Source of the DNA: Bacteroides sp.
Lineage (GTDB): Bacteria; Bacteroidota; Bacteroidia; Bacteroidales; Bacteroidaceae
Direction of reading: 5' to 3'
DNA: 53,590 nt
Assembly (NCBI GenBank): GCA_017992695.1
Contig: JAGOOC010000005.1
Location: 50,743 to 104,332, forward strand
This document shows, one piece after another, positions 26,893 to 35,795 of this stretch (its first letter is position 1; the number at the start of each line of letters is the position of its first letter). Position numbers and translations under genes: made by a program. Below the pieces are notes generated by a model. The model worked only from the letters and a program-made list of their open reading frames with translations, ran no database searches and had not been told where the DNA came from.

Positions 26893-28590
26893 TTAACACT
26901 CTAACAACATCTGATTCACGGATCCACCGGGGGGGATCATCGGCAACACATTGCCCTCTTCTATCACGCAGGCCTCGAGCAAGTAAGGTCCGTCGGTAGC
27001 TAGCATCTCCCGAATAGCCTCAACTAGATCTTCGCGAGAGATGACTCTGGAAGCAGGAATATCGTAGGCCGAAGCAATCTTCATGTAGTCGGGATTCATC
27101 ATCGGGGTAAACGAATACTTGTGGTCGAAGAACATCGCCTGCCACTGACGAACGTTTCCCAAGTAATTATTGTTCAACACAATAATCTTTACCGGTGCCT
27201 TTTGCTCCATAATGGTTCCAAGCTCTTGAATGTTCATCTGCAAGCCACCATCGCCCATAAACGAGCAAACGGTGCGATCGGGGCGGCCAAAGGTGGCACC
27301 GATAGCTGCGGGGAGTCCGAAGCCCATAGTACCCAACCCACCCGAAGTAATAATGCTGCGGTCTTTACTGTACTTGAAATATCGGGCAGCCATCATCTGG
27401 TTTTGGCCAACATCTGTCACCAATATTGCTTCGTGGTTTGTAGCTTCGCTTACTGCACGCACCACCTCGCCCATGGTAAGAGCCTCACCCATAGGGTAGA
27501 GTTCGGGACGAATCACTTTTTCTTCCTCAACAGCTTCATAAGGCTTGAAACTTTCAATCCATTCGGAATGAGTATTGGGATTCAACAGCTGAGTTACGGC
27601 AGCCAAGGTCTCTTTGCAATCGCCCAATACAGCTACTTCGGCGTGTACATTCTTATTAATTTCGGTCGGATCAATATCAAAGTGAACGACCTTTGCCTGA
27701 CGTGCATACGTTTCCAACTTACCGGTGACCCGATCATCGAAACGCATACCAACGGCAATAAGTACATCACATTTATTGGTATTGATGTTGGGGCCAAGAT
27801 TACCATGCATACCGAGCATTCCTTTATTTAACGGATGCGCTGTGGGCAAAGCAGAAAGCCCATGTAGGGTGCATGCGGCAGGTAGATTGGCCTTCTCAAG
27901 AAATGCACGCAGCTCGGATTGTGCATAACCCAACTCAACACCTTGTCCTACCAGCACCAACGGGCGTTTGGCTTGATTAATCAATTCGGCTGCTTGTTGT
28001 ATCGCTTTTGGGTCTACATCGGGCACGGGAACGTAGCTACGAATGAAATCGAGTTTAGTGGGGATGTATTCAACCTTTTCGACTTGCGCGTTTTTAGCAA
28101 AGTCGAGCACCACCGGCCCGGGGCGTCCGCTTTTGGCGATATAGAAGGCACGGGCTACTGCCCAAGCCACATCCTCGGCAGAGCGTATCTGATAACTCCA
28201 CTTAGCGATGGGCTGTGTGATGCCTACCAAGTCAACCTCCTGAAAGAAGTCGGTTCCCAGAAAAGGTGTAGCCACCTGACCTGCAATAACCACAATCGGT
28301 GTGCTGTCCATCATAGCATCAGCAATACCCGTTACTGTGTTGGTACCACCAGGACCGCTGGTAACCAAACAAACACCCACTTCGCCCGATGCACGAGCAA
28401 ATCCTTGTGCAGCATGAACTGAACCTTGTTCGTGACGAACGAGTACGTGGTTTAATTTCTCTCGATGGTCAAACAGGGCATCGTATACGGGCATGATAGA
28501 ACCGCCCGGATATCCAAAAAGTGTCGTTACACCGTGCAGTTCTAAAGAGCGCATCAAAGCTTCTGCGCCTGAAATAATCTCTTTACTCAT
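26893..28590 (-). CDS. ilvB: Acetolactate synthase large (catalytic) subunit
   Basis: ThDP-dependent enzyme that condenses two pyruvates, or pyruvate and 2-oxobutyrate, at the start of Val/Leu/Ile synthesis. The 565-residue protein has the catalytic Glu in RHEQGSVHAAQGFARASG (about residue 53), the FAD/middle domain with GNLGPNINTNKCD, and the ThDP-binding MGDGGLQMNIQELGTIM. It lies 28 bases after ilvD. Confidence 0.96.
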   Translation of the reverse strand: MSKEIISGAEALMRSLELHGVTTLFGYPGGSIMPVYDALFDHREKLNHVLVRHEQGSVHAAQGFARASGEVGVCLVTSGPGGTNTVTGIADAMMDSTPIVVIAGQVATPFLGTDFFQEVDLVGITQPIAKWSYQIRSAEDVAWAVARAFYIAKSGRPGPVVLDFAKNAQVEKVEYIPTKLDFIRSYVPVPDVDPKAIQQAAELINQAKRPLVLVGQGVELGYAQSELRAFLEKANLPAACTLHGLSALPTAHPLNKGMLGMHGNLGPNINTNKCDVLIAVGMRFDDRVTGKLETYARQAKVVHFDIDPTEINKNVHAEVAVLGDCKETLAAVTQLLNPNTHSEWIESFKPYEAVEEEKVIRPELYPMGEALTMGEVVRAVSEATNHEAILVTDVGQNQMMAARYFKYSKDRSIITSGGLGTMGFGLPAAIGATFGRPDRTVCSFMGDGGLQMNIQELGTIMEQKAPVKIIVLNNNYLGNVRQWQAMFFDHKYSFTPMMNPDYMKIASAYDIPASRVISREDLVEAIREMLATDGPYLLEACVIEEGNVLPMIPPGGSVNQMLLEC

Positions 28591-28618
28591 CTTTCTATGG
28601 GTGAATTAAGTGATAACA

Positions 28619-30421
28619 TTAATCTATCATTCTCACAGCTCCCTTATCGGCAGAGCTTACCATGCTCGCATAAGCTTTCAAGCTTTTGGGTACATGGCGT
28701 TGTCGGGTAACAAGCGTCATGGGACGAGCAGCAAGCTCCTCATCGGTTAGTCGCACATTGATGGTTCGAGCAGGAATGTTGATATCAATCATATCGCCAT
28801 CCTGTATCTTCCCGATATTGCCTCCTGCAGCTGCTTCGGGAGAGACGTGTCCGATACTTAGCCCCGAAGTTCCTCCACTGAAGCGACCGTCGGTTATCAA
28901 AGCACACTCTTTACCTAAATGGCGTGACTTGATGTAAGTAGTAGGGTATAACATCTCTTGCATGCCCGGACCACCTTTGGGCCCTTCGTGTGTAATCACT
29001 ACTACATCGCCACTTACAACCTTGCCTTTCAAAATACCTTCACAAGCAGCATCCTGCGAGTCGAATACCTTGGCCGGTCCGGAAAAGCACCAAATGCTTT
29101 CATCCACACCTGCTGTTTTGACTACACAGCCATCTTGCGCAATGTTTCCTTTAAGAACAGCCAAACCACCATCCTTGCTGTAAGCATGAGCCATGTCGCG
29201 AATACAGCCTTCGGCACGATCAGCATCTAACTCTTTGTAGTAGGTCTCTTGTGAGCCCATTACTAAATTGAATTTTCCGGCAGCTGCACTCTTGTATTTA
29301 GAGATAGCTTCATCGCATACATTGGGACTGGTAATGGCAAAACGATCAATCGCTTGTGCCAGAGTCATACCATCTACGCGGTGCACATTGGTTTCAATGA
29401 GACCGGCTTTAGCCAGTTCGCCTAAAATAGCTATAATGCCTCCTGCACGGTTCACATCTTGGATATGGTATTTAGGTGAATTGGGAGCCACTTTGCAAAG
29501 GCAAGGGCTTTTACGCGAGAGCGCATCAATATCATCCATCGTAAATTCGATTTCGCCTTCATGAGCAATGGCCAATAAGTGAAGCACTGTATTGGTTGAA
29601 CCGCCCATAGCGATATCCAACGTCATGGCATTGAGAAAGGCTTGTCGGGTAGCAACATTGCGAGGCAGCACCGTTTCATCGCCATCGCGGTAATATTTAT
29701 AGGTGTTTTCAACAATCAGTTTGGCTGCATCCATGAATAGTTTTTTGCGATTGAGGTGTGTGGCTACAATCGTACCATTGCCCGGCAGTGCCAAACCAAT
29801 GGCTTCATTCAAGCAATTCATAGAGTTGGCGGTGAACATGCCCGAGCAGCTACCACAGGTGGGGCAAGCACTGTTTTCGATAGCCTCTACCTCTTCATCG
29901 CTAACGCTTTCATCGCCCGCTTTCATCATTGCATCAATCAGGTCGATCTGTTGACCGTTCCGTTCGCCTGCCTCCATAGGACCGCCCGATACAAAGACCA
30001 CCGGTATGTTTAGTCGCATAGCAGCCATCAGCATGCCCGGAGTAATCTTGTCACAATTACTGATGCATACCATGGCATCTGCTTTATGCGCATTGACCAT
30101 ATACTCCACGCTATCGGCAATGAGGTCTCGCGAAGGAAGCGAGTAGAGCATCCCGTCGTGCCCCATGGCAATGCCATCATCAATGGCAATCGTATTAAAT
30201 TCGGCAGCGAAACATCCAAGCTTTTCAATCTCGCCTTTCACCAGTTGTCCAATCTCATGCAGGTGCACGTGTCCCGGTACAAACTGAGTAAAAGAGTTGA
30301 CAATGGCTATAATAGGTTTACCTAACTGCTCTTTTTTCATTCCATTGGCCACCCAAAGTGCACGAGCACCCGCCATGCGGCGACCCTGTGTGCTAATCGA
30401 ACTGCGTAGTTGTTTTTTCAT
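28619..30421 (-). CDS. ilvD: Dihydroxy-acid dehydratase
   Basis: Dehydrates dihydroxy-isovalerate and -methylvalerate to the 2-oxo acids, using an iron-sulfur cluster. With the ATG at 30421 (MKKQLRSS) the product is 600 residues. Motifs: [11 protein letters not shown] and [18 protein letters not shown], carrying the cluster cysteines, and [14 protein letters not shown] near the C terminus. An upstream in-frame start 13 codons earlier lies on the end of the attenuator and is unlikely. It is the first gene of the operon and sits right after the terminator/antiterminator pair. Confidence 0.96.
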   Translation of the reverse strand: MKKQLRSSISTQGRRMAGARALWVANGMKKEQLGKPIIAIVNSFTQFVPGHVHLHEIGQLVKGEIEKLGCFAAEFNTIAIDDGIAMGHDGMLYSLPSRDLIADSVEYMVNAHKADAMVCISNCDKITPGMLMAAMRLNIPVVFVSGGPMEAGERNGQQIDLIDAMMKAGDESVSDEEVEAIENSACPTCGSCSGMFTANSMNCLNEAIGLALPGNGTIVATHLNRKKLFMDAAKLIVENTYKYYRDGDETVLPRNVATRQAFLNAMTLDIAMGGSTNTVLHLLAIAHEGEIEFTMDDIDALSRKSPCLCKVAPNSPKYHIQDVNRAGGIIAILGELAKAGLIETNVHRVDGMTLAQAIDRFAITSPNVCDEAISKYKSAAAGKFNLVMGSQETYYKELDADRAEGCIRDMAHAYSKDGGLAVLKGNIAQDGCVVKTAGVDESIWCFSGPAKVFDSQDAACEGILKGKVVSGDVVVITHEGPKGGPGMQEMLYPTTYIKSRHLGKECALITDGRFSGGTSGLSIGHVSPEAAAGGNIGKIQDGDMIDINIPARTINVRLTDEELAARPMTLVTRQRHVPKSLKAYASMVSSADKGAVRMID

Positions 30422-30443
30422 TTCAGCATTCCTTATATGAATT

Positions 30444-30476
30444 AAAAAAGCCTCTCCCACTTGTAGTGAGAAAGGC
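30444..30476 (-). terminator. ilv attenuator terminator hairpin (segments 3:4)
   Basis: On the minus strand, segment 3 (30476-30466) pairs with segment 4 (30460-30450) over 11 bp with two G-U pairs, loop TACAA, followed by six T residues (30449-30444). It ends 22 bases before the ilvD ATG. Segment 3 can instead pair with segment 2 (30528-30519) at the leader-peptide stop codon, see the leader entry. Confidence 0.93.
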
Positions 30477-30528
30477 CCTAATTACTATCTTTTATATCTG
30501 TTTGATACAAATACATAACCTCTCTCAC
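30466..30528 (-). promoter_or_regulatory. ilv antiterminator pairing (segments 2:3)
   Basis: GTGAGAGAGG (30528-30519), which overlaps the leader stop codon TGA, is complementary to CCTTTCTCAC (30475-30466), the 5' arm of the terminator, giving 10 bp with one G-U. A ribosome that reaches the stop codon would cover segment 2 and let the terminator form. A ribosome stalled on the upstream Val/Ile codons would leave it free, so the operon would be read. Confidence 0.88.
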
Positions 30529-30602
30529 CCTCTTGATGGAATGACCATCACGACGCTAATTAGATGTAGAACTGCTAGGTTAATAGTTGTATCCTTGTTC
30601 AT
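30525..30602 (-). CDS. ilvL: ilv operon leader peptide
   Basis: A 25-codon reading frame starting at 30602 and ending TGA at 30525. It encodes ten Ile/Leu/Val residues: Ile 7, 15, 21; Leu 9, 12, 14; Val 11, 17, 18, 20, densest as ISVVMVI just before the stop. It starts about 20 bases after the -7 box of the promoter and sits 104 bases before ilvD. The composition, the position and the flanking competing hairpins match a leader peptide whose translation senses charged tRNA-Ile/Leu/Val. It is much too short for gene callers. Confidence 0.9.
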   Translation of the reverse strand: MNKDTTINLAVLHLISVVMVIPSRG

Positions 30603-30623
30603 AACGACTCTTGTTTTATGTTG

Positions 30624-30654
30624 CAAAGGTAAGTGCTTTTTTATTATCTCCAAA
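30624..30654 (-). promoter_or_regulatory. Promoter of the ilv operon
   Basis: TTTG (30654-30651), a 19-bp spacer and TACCTTTG (30631-30624): a full match to the Bacteroidetes TTTG-19-TAnnTTTG promoter. The transcript would start around 30617-30620, giving a leader RNA of about 200 bases before ilvD. Confidence 0.88.
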
Positions 30655-30896
30655 CAAATTGAAGAAAAAAAACAAAGAAAAGCATTCAATCGTAAGAAAA
30701 AGAGGATATAAACGAAGCTTTTATCACTTTATTCTAGTTCTAAGTTATGTAAAAAAGCCATTCGCACAAGTATTTGGGCTTAAAAGCACTTAATTATCTA
30801 AAATATGCAGCAATTATCTTCAAGTAAAATAGATATTAATCGTATCTTTGTCAATCGGTTTACTCCGATTTATTTAATTACATTATACTATAACAG
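30655..30896. other. Divergent intergenic region between the ilv promoter and slyD
   Basis: A/T-rich DNA upstream of the ilv promoter on one side and slyD on the other. It holds a slyD -7 box TATCTTTG (30843-30850) and, just after it, a small hairpin AATCGG/CCGATT (30853-30870) that would lie near the 5' end of the slyD transcript. No credible reading frame was seen. Confidence 0.6.
30843..30850 (+). promoter_or_regulatory. -7 box for slyD-like gene
   Basis: TATCTTTG matches TAnnTTTG; 46 bases before the ATG at 30897. No well-spaced -33 TTG is visible. Confidence 0.4.
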
Positions 30897-31496
30897 ATGA
30901 AAACAGTAGAAAACAAGTACATCACTGTAGCATACGAGTTGTATACTACCGAAGATGGTGAAAGAGAATTAATGGAGAAAGCGACGGCTGAACACCCGTT
31001 CCAGTTCATCTCAGGGTTGGGTACTACGCTCGATACCTTCGAAAGCCAGATAGCGCCACTTAATAAAGGAGATCAATTTGAATTCACCATTGCTTCGGAA
31101 GATGCTTATGGCGAATATGACGACGCGCACGTACTCGATCTTCCCAAAAGTATTTTTGAAATTGATGGACGCTTTGACAATGAGCGTATTTACGCCGGTA
31201 ACGTGGTGCCATTGATGGACTCGGAAGGACGTCGGCTGAACGGAACAGTAGTAGAGGTACAACCCGAAACAGTTGTAATCGATATGAACCACCCACTTGC
31301 AGGTGCTTCGCTTACCTTTATCGGTCAAGTGATCGAAAACCGCTTGGCTACAAACGAAGAGGTTCAAGGCATGGTTAACATGATGAGTGGTGAAAGTGAA
31401 GGCGGATGTGGATGCGGATGCGGATGCGACAGTGACGGTTGTAGCGATGACGACTGTGGCGATGGCTGCGGTGGATGTGGCGGAGGCTGTCATTAA
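30897..31496 (+). CDS. slyD: SlyD-like FKBP-type peptidyl-prolyl isomerase with Cys-rich tail
   Basis: A 199-residue cytoplasmic prolyl isomerase/chaperone. The FKBP domain occupies about residues 1-70 and 120-155, with the IF (insert-in-flap) chaperone domain between (LPKSIFEIDGRFDNER onwards) and the return strand in MNHPLAGASLTFIGQV. After residue 165 the tail has nine Cys in a Gly/Asp background ending in a single His (CGCGCGCDSDGC pattern). E. coli SlyD uses a His/Cys tail to bind nickel; here cysteine dominates, so a thiophilic metal such as Zn, Ni or Cu is plausible. A terminator follows. Confidence 0.93.
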   Translation: MKTVENKYITVAYELYTTEDGERELMEKATAEHPFQFISGLGTTLDTFESQIAPLNKGDQFEFTIASEDAYGEYDDAHVLDLPKSIFEIDGRFDNERIYAGNVVPLMDSEGRRLNGTVVEVQPETVVIDMNHPLAGASLTFIGQVIENRLATNEEVQGMVNMMSGESEGGCGCGCGCDSDGCSDDDCGDGCGGCGGGCH

Positions 31497-31521
31497 TAGA
31501 CATTAATGATCCATTTAGAAT

Positions 31522-31577
31522 AATGGTGGATGATTACCAGCAGCACTCTAGGCTGCGTGGGCTAATCATTCACCATT
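31522..31577. terminator. Hairpin between slyD and the TlpA-like gene
   Basis: Arms 31522-31536 and 31563-31577 pair over 15 bp with one mismatch, enclosing a smaller CAGC/GCTG stem. The element lies between convergent genes. Confidence 0.75.
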
Positions 31578-31608
31578 TATTTATTTCTCGCCACATCAAG
31601 TCTATCTT

Positions 31609-32202
31609 TTAAAACTTCTCTTTCAGCTTCGTTTCAATCGTATGCTTTATCCCCTCATTGGTTCCTGTTACTACCGCATATACCTTTCCATGCTCATCTA
31701 ATATCACAGTGGTAGGCATGATAACAATACCAAAGGCTTGAAAAAAAGGCAATGCATTGGTGAGCTGATGATAGAGATAGGGAGTTTGCTCGACCACCTC
31801 TTTTATTTGTGCAGCATCGTTGAATGTACAAGCGATAAAGTTAACCTTTGGAAATTTTACTAACAACTTATTTAGCCAAGGTATTTGGCGGATACACGGA
31901 GCACTTTCAGCGTGCCAGAAATTGATCAGCGTCATCTTTCCCTGTACAGTTTCATTGCTCCATAGTACACCATTCAAATCTTTATAGGCGAAAGTAGGGC
32001 AAGGTTTTCCTCCCCACTTTGCCCAAATAGCGTTGCTGTGGGCCAAGCGCTGACGTTTTATCTCCTCGACAGCGTTCTCGCGGTTGAACATGACCTTCCC
32101 ACTCTTCTTCTCTTTAAGAAGCGCAGGCAGCTTATCAGTTTGGGCACATAGTATGTTTCCAAACAGCATAAGCAAACAGAAGGTACTTGCTATCTTTTTC
32201 AT
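31609..32202 (-). CDS. TlpA-like periplasmic thioredoxin-fold protein lacking one active-site Cys
   Basis: A 197-residue exported thioredoxin-fold protein. Residues 1-20 are a signal peptide (MKKIASTFCLLMLFGNILCA). The fold is clear: TLINFWHAESAPCIRQIPWL, then the cis-Pro loop near IVIMPTTVILDEHGKVY. The usual WCxxC site is replaced by E-S100-A-P-C103, so only the second, buried cysteine is left and the attacking cysteine is Ser. Two other cysteines exist (68 and 125). It cannot do normal dithiol-disulfide exchange; a monothiol, chaperone or substrate-binding role is possible. It follows the cyuA-like gene by 2 bases, so the two are probably co-transcribed. Confidence 0.9.
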   Translation of the reverse strand: MKKIASTFCLLMLFGNILCAQTDKLPALLKEKKSGKVMFNRENAVEEIKRQRLAHSNAIWAKWGGKPCPTFAYKDLNGVLWSNETVQGKMTLINFWHAESAPCIRQIPWLNKLLVKFPKVNFIACTFNDAAQIKEVVEQTPYLYHQLTNALPFFQAFGIVIMPTTVILDEHGKVYAVVTGTNEGIKHTIETKLKEKF

Positions 32203-32204
32203 TG

Positions 32205-33491
32205 TCAGCAGCCTTTGTGAGTCATAATATCGAGTACTACCCGATCTGTCTCATTCATTCCTTGAGAGCCAATGCGAGTCAAGTTGCGGATGCTTTGATC
32301 TACATCTTCATCAATAATGCCTTCTACAGAGGTTACGAAACGATTTTCCATAGCCATCATGGCCGAAAGCACTGCTGTAGAAACGCCTGTAGTAACTTTG
32401 AGTGCACAACTGGGCTTTGCTCCATCACAAATCATTCCGGTAAGGTTGGCTATCATGTTTTGAACGGCAAATGAAACCTGATCGTATCCACCACCCATCA
32501 ACCACGTGATGCCACAGCTCGAACCCGTAGCCGCTACTACACAACCACACAGTGCCGACAGCCGTCCCAAGCTCTCTTTAATATAGATCACCGTAAGATG
32601 ACTCAGCATCAACGCCCTGATCAATTCATCTTCCGTCTTCCCATTTTCTTGAGCATAAACCGCCACTGGCAACGTGGCTGATATTCCCTGATTTCCGCTA
32701 CCCGAATTGCTCATTACAGGTATCATAGCTCCCGCCATGCGAGCATCGCAAGCTGCCGAAGTATAGGAAAGTATCTTAGAGAACACACTATCGCCCATGA
32801 TATTGTTCTCGTGCGTGCGTCGTAGCATTTTTCCCAAAGCGTGTCCGTAGTTTCCTTTAAACGATTGTTCGGCTGCGGCTCTGTTTACTCGAGCTGTTTC
32901 AAGAATGAAGCGTATGTCATCCAGAGAGGTAGTCAGCGCAAAGTCATATACCTTACGCAGATTGAGATCGAGCGATGACTCTTCACCTTCTTCATCAACC
33001 GCATGCTGTTTATCAAGCAGTACATCGCCATCACGTGCTACGTATACAAAGGTAGTATGTCCTCCGGCTATAATAGCTGTAGCTGCGTGTTCGCCTGCTT
33101 GGCAAGCCACTTCAATGTAAAGTTTCTCGGCAGTGTTCTCTTTCAAAGAGATGTTTATGCGCTTTTCGTCAATAAAGAGCTTACCTTGCTCTACTGCTTC
33201 AGGGGTAGAATCTTTCAACACCTCCAATTGATAAGCTGAGCGTCCGACAATAGCACCCAAGGCTACCGCAATAGGTAGCCCAATCATTTCCGTACCGGGT
33301 ATGCCTACTCCCATCGCATTCTTCAGTACATTGGCGCTGAGTTTAACATTGATCTTTTCAGGCTTTACACCCAAAACTTCGGTTGCCTTTGCCACACAGA
33401 GTGCTACGGCAATGGGTTCTGTGCATCCTATGGCTGGAACTACTTCGCGTTTTACTAAAGCGATTATTTGTTTCCTTTCTGATTCTGTCAT
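32205..33491 (-). CDS. cyuA: L-cysteine desulfidase-like (CyuA/UPF0597) iron-sulfur enzyme
   Basis: A 428-residue protein of the serine-dehydratase-alpha/CyuA group. Candidate [4Fe-4S] ligands are C23 in AIGCTEPIAVALC and cysteines in ALCGCVVAATGSSCGI and GMICDGAKPSCAL, and the Gly-rich SNSGSGNQGISATLPV matches the family core. CyuA degrades L-cysteine to pyruvate, ammonia and sulfide; close relatives act on serine, so the substrate is an inference from length and cysteine spacing. Neighbour: the TlpA-like gene, 2 bases downstream, suits a thiol-handling context. A TAAATTTG -7 box lies at 33523-33516. Confidence 0.88.
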   Translation of the reverse strand: MTESERKQIIALVKREVVPAIGCTEPIAVALCVAKATEVLGVKPEKINVKLSANVLKNAMGVGIPGTEMIGLPIAVALGAIVGRSAYQLEVLKDSTPEAVEQGKLFIDEKRINISLKENTAEKLYIEVACQAGEHAATAIIAGGHTTFVYVARDGDVLLDKQHAVDEEGEESSLDLNLRKVYDFALTTSLDDIRFILETARVNRAAAEQSFKGNYGHALGKMLRRTHENNIMGDSVFSKILSYTSAACDARMAGAMIPVMSNSGSGNQGISATLPVAVYAQENGKTEDELIRALMLSHLTVIYIKESLGRLSALCGCVVAATGSSCGITWLMGGGYDQVSFAVQNMIANLTGMICDGAKPSCALKVTTGVSTAVLSAMMAMENRFVTSVEGIIDEDVDQSIRNLTRIGSQGMNETDRVVLDIMTHKGC

Positions 33492-33515
33492 AAGTCTATT
33501 TGGGGTTTGTTGCTA

Positions 33516-33523
33516 CAAATTTA
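33516..33523 (-). promoter_or_regulatory. -7 box for the cyuA-like gene
   Basis: TAAATTTG on the minus strand matches TAnnTTTG, 25 bases before the ATG at 33491. No -33 box is clear. Confidence 0.38.
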
Positions 33524-33747
33524 CATAAAAATATCGATTAATAAGCGAGGTCACATAAAAATAAAGGCTGTTTGATGCATTCGTGTAAAGATCTGAACCA
33601 TTAATATCTTAAATTTAGAACAGAAAGAATATAAAACAAGCCTTGTCTGCTATCAAATAAAATCGTTACTTTGTGTCGTTTTATAGAGTTTAGGTAATTA
33701 CATCCCTCATTATTACGTATTATTAATAAATACATAACAGAATTACA

Positions 33748-34890
33748 ATGAAAATTAAGAATCTGATAATCTGTATTTTTCTTGGATTTATGGTCACCTC
33801 GTGCATACAAGACGAAGCACTCAACTCAGAAGCAGCGATTGATGGATGTACAGGAAAAGACGTACAACTAAGCAATGTTGATGCTGATAACAAATTAGTT
33901 AATATTTACGTGCATAAATCAGCAAATCTATCAAAGCAAAACCTCGTGTTTACCCTACCAGAAGGAGCAAGTATAAAAGCCAACGAAACTGTTTCGGGCG
34001 ACACTAAGTCTACTTACGACTTTAGTGCTCCTTCACAAACACGCAAGTTTACTGTTACTTCTGAAGACGGACAATGGCAACCGGTTTATACCGTAAAAAT
34101 CATCCCATCCGAGCTACCTTCATCATTCCATTTTGAATCTTTGCTGGTCGGCTCTAGCTCTCCGTTTGATGTGTTCTACGAGTTCGAGCAAGGAACCTCA
34201 CAGGGTGCGTCCAAAGTGCTACAATGGGCCAGTGGCAATCCCGGCTATAAACTTACCGGCATGGCGAAAGCAGCGTCAGACTACCCTACCGTTCAAACAA
34301 CCAACGGTTATGTGGGTAAATGTGTAAAGTTGGAAACACGCAGTACCGGCAGTTTTGGAGCCATGGCTAAAATGTATATTGCTGCCGGCAATCTGTTTAT
34401 CGGTTCGTTCGACCTAGCCACTGCATTGGCTAATGCTCCTAAAGCCACTCGATTCGGATTTCAGTTTTACAAGCATCCGAAAATGCTAAAAGGATATTAT
34501 AAATTTAAATCAGGACCTGTTTATACTGAAAGCGGACAGCCACAAAGCGGTTTGAAAGATAAGTGCGACATCTATGCCATTATGTACGAAGCAGACGACA
34601 ACTCATTTATGTTGAATGGTGAAAACTCACTTACTTCAGACAAATTGGTCTCTATCGCTCGAATCAAACAAGAAGACGTGATAGAGTCAGAGCATTGGGA
34701 AGAGTTTCAGCTCACTTTTGAATCGGTAAATGGAAAAAGTATTGATAATGAAAAGCTGAAAAATGGGAAATACAAACTTAGTATCGTGCTCTCTTCGAGC
34801 ATTGACGGAGCATACTTTAAAGGAGCTGTGGGTAGCACTCTTTATATAGACGAATTAGAACTTATAACCGAAGAAGACAGTCGAAATTAA
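33748..34890 (+). CDS. PCMD-domain lipoprotein
   Basis: A 380-residue putative surface lipoprotein. The signal peptide ends at the lipobox VTSC (Cys 19, GFMVTSCIQDEA). Residues 25-115 form a beta-rich Ig-like domain (VNIYVHKSANLSKQNLVF, then a hairpin ending VYTVKII). Residues 125-375 are the PCMD (putative carbohydrate metabolism) domain, with YEFEQGTSQGASKVLQWASG, GFQFYKHPKMLKGYYKFKSG and the C-terminal FKGAVGSTLYIDELEL motif. Function unknown. It is followed 10 bases later by a beta-barrel gene, so the pair may form an outer-membrane unit, and it is a paralogue of the lipoprotein at 35891-37369. Confidence 0.85.
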   Translation: MKIKNLIICIFLGFMVTSCIQDEALNSEAAIDGCTGKDVQLSNVDADNKLVNIYVHKSANLSKQNLVFTLPEGASIKANETVSGDTKSTYDFSAPSQTRKFTVTSEDGQWQPVYTVKIIPSELPSSFHFESLLVGSSSPFDVFYEFEQGTSQGASKVLQWASGNPGYKLTGMAKAASDYPTVQTTNGYVGKCVKLETRSTGSFGAMAKMYIAAGNLFIGSFDLATALANAPKATRFGFQFYKHPKMLKGYYKFKSGPVYTESGQPQSGLKDKCDIYAIMYEADDNSFMLNGENSLTSDKLVSIARIKQEDVIESEHWEEFQLTFESVNGKSIDNEKLKNGKYKLSIVLSSSIDGAYFKGAVGSTLYIDELELITEEDSRN

Positions 34891-34900
34891 ACAAAAAAAC

Positions 34901-35692
34901 ATGAAAAGACAATATACAATAAGCATACTTATCTTGCTTACCATCTGCATCGGAACGAGGCCTGCGTATGCGCAAGAAGAGAGAAACCAAGGTATCATTC
35001 AGTCGTATTTACACGGATGGGAATATGGTATTAAGGCTGGATTTAATATTGGCGGAACCTCTCCTCTGCCATTGCCAAACGAGATTCGTAGTATCGAAGG
35101 GTACAATCCGGGGATCGCCATCTCTATTGAAGGACGTGCCACCAAATGGCTTGACGAAACAAAGAAGTGGGGGGTAACCCTGGGAGTTAGCTTGGAAAAC
35201 AAGCATATGACAACCGAAGCCATCACCAAAAACTATGGTATGAAAATCATCAATACCAATGGAGGTGAACTGGAAGGATTATGGACAGGAAGAGTAAAAA
35301 CGAAGGTAAAGAACTCCTACTTAACAGTTCCTGTGTTGGCAAATTACAATATCAGTAAACGTTGGACACTTTCAGCAGGTCCTTACGTCTCTTATTTATT
35401 AGATGGAGATTTCTCCGGACATGTTTATGAAGGACATTTACGTACCCCAGACCAAACGGGGTCAAGAGTAGACTTCACCGGTGAGAGTGTAGCTACCTAT
35501 GATTTCTCAAACAACTTACGTAATTTTCAATGGGGTATGCAGCTCGGAGGGGAATGGAAAGCATTCAAGCATTTAACTGTATATGCCGACTTAAAGTGGG
35601 GGTTAAACGATATCTTCCAAAAAGATTTTGATACCGTTACTTTTGCCATGTATCCTATCTATTTGAATGTAGGATTCGGTTACGCATTCTAA
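34901..35692 (+). CDS. Outer-membrane beta-barrel protein (PorT/OmpX-like)
   Basis: A 263-residue protein with a signal peptide (cleavage after RPAYA-QEERN) and alternating beta-strands rich in Gly and aromatics, such as YGIKAGFNIGG, WTLSAGPYVSYLLDG and the last strand YPIYLNVGFGYAF ending in Phe, the outer-membrane insertion signal. The size suits an 8- to 10-strand barrel. It is transcribed with the PCMD lipoprotein 10 bases upstream and ended by a perfect 28-bp hairpin. Confidence 0.88.
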   Translation: MKRQYTISILILLTICIGTRPAYAQEERNQGIIQSYLHGWEYGIKAGFNIGGTSPLPLPNEIRSIEGYNPGIAISIEGRATKWLDETKKWGVTLGVSLENKHMTTEAITKNYGMKIINTNGGELEGLWTGRVKTKVKNSYLTVPVLANYNISKRWTLSAGPYVSYLLDGDFSGHVYEGHLRTPDQTGSRVDFTGESVATYDFSNNLRNFQWGMQLGGEWKAFKHLTVYADLKWGLNDIFQKDFDTVTFAMYPIYLNVGFGYAF

Positions 35693-35700
35693 ACAACACT

Positions 35701-35760
35701 ACTTCCTTCTAAAAAGGGCATCAATTACTTTTGTAATTGATGCCCTTTTTAGAAGGAAGT
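35701..35760. terminator. Perfect 28-bp bidirectional terminator
   Basis: Arms 35701-35728 and 35733-35760 pair without mismatch around a TTTT loop. The core is AAAAAGGGCATC, flanked by T/A-rich ends. It starts 8 bases after the barrel gene stop and is 35 bases from the palindrome array. Confidence 0.93.
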
Positions 35761-35795
35761 AAAGCCACCCGATGAAGGGCGCTATGCGTGCTGCT

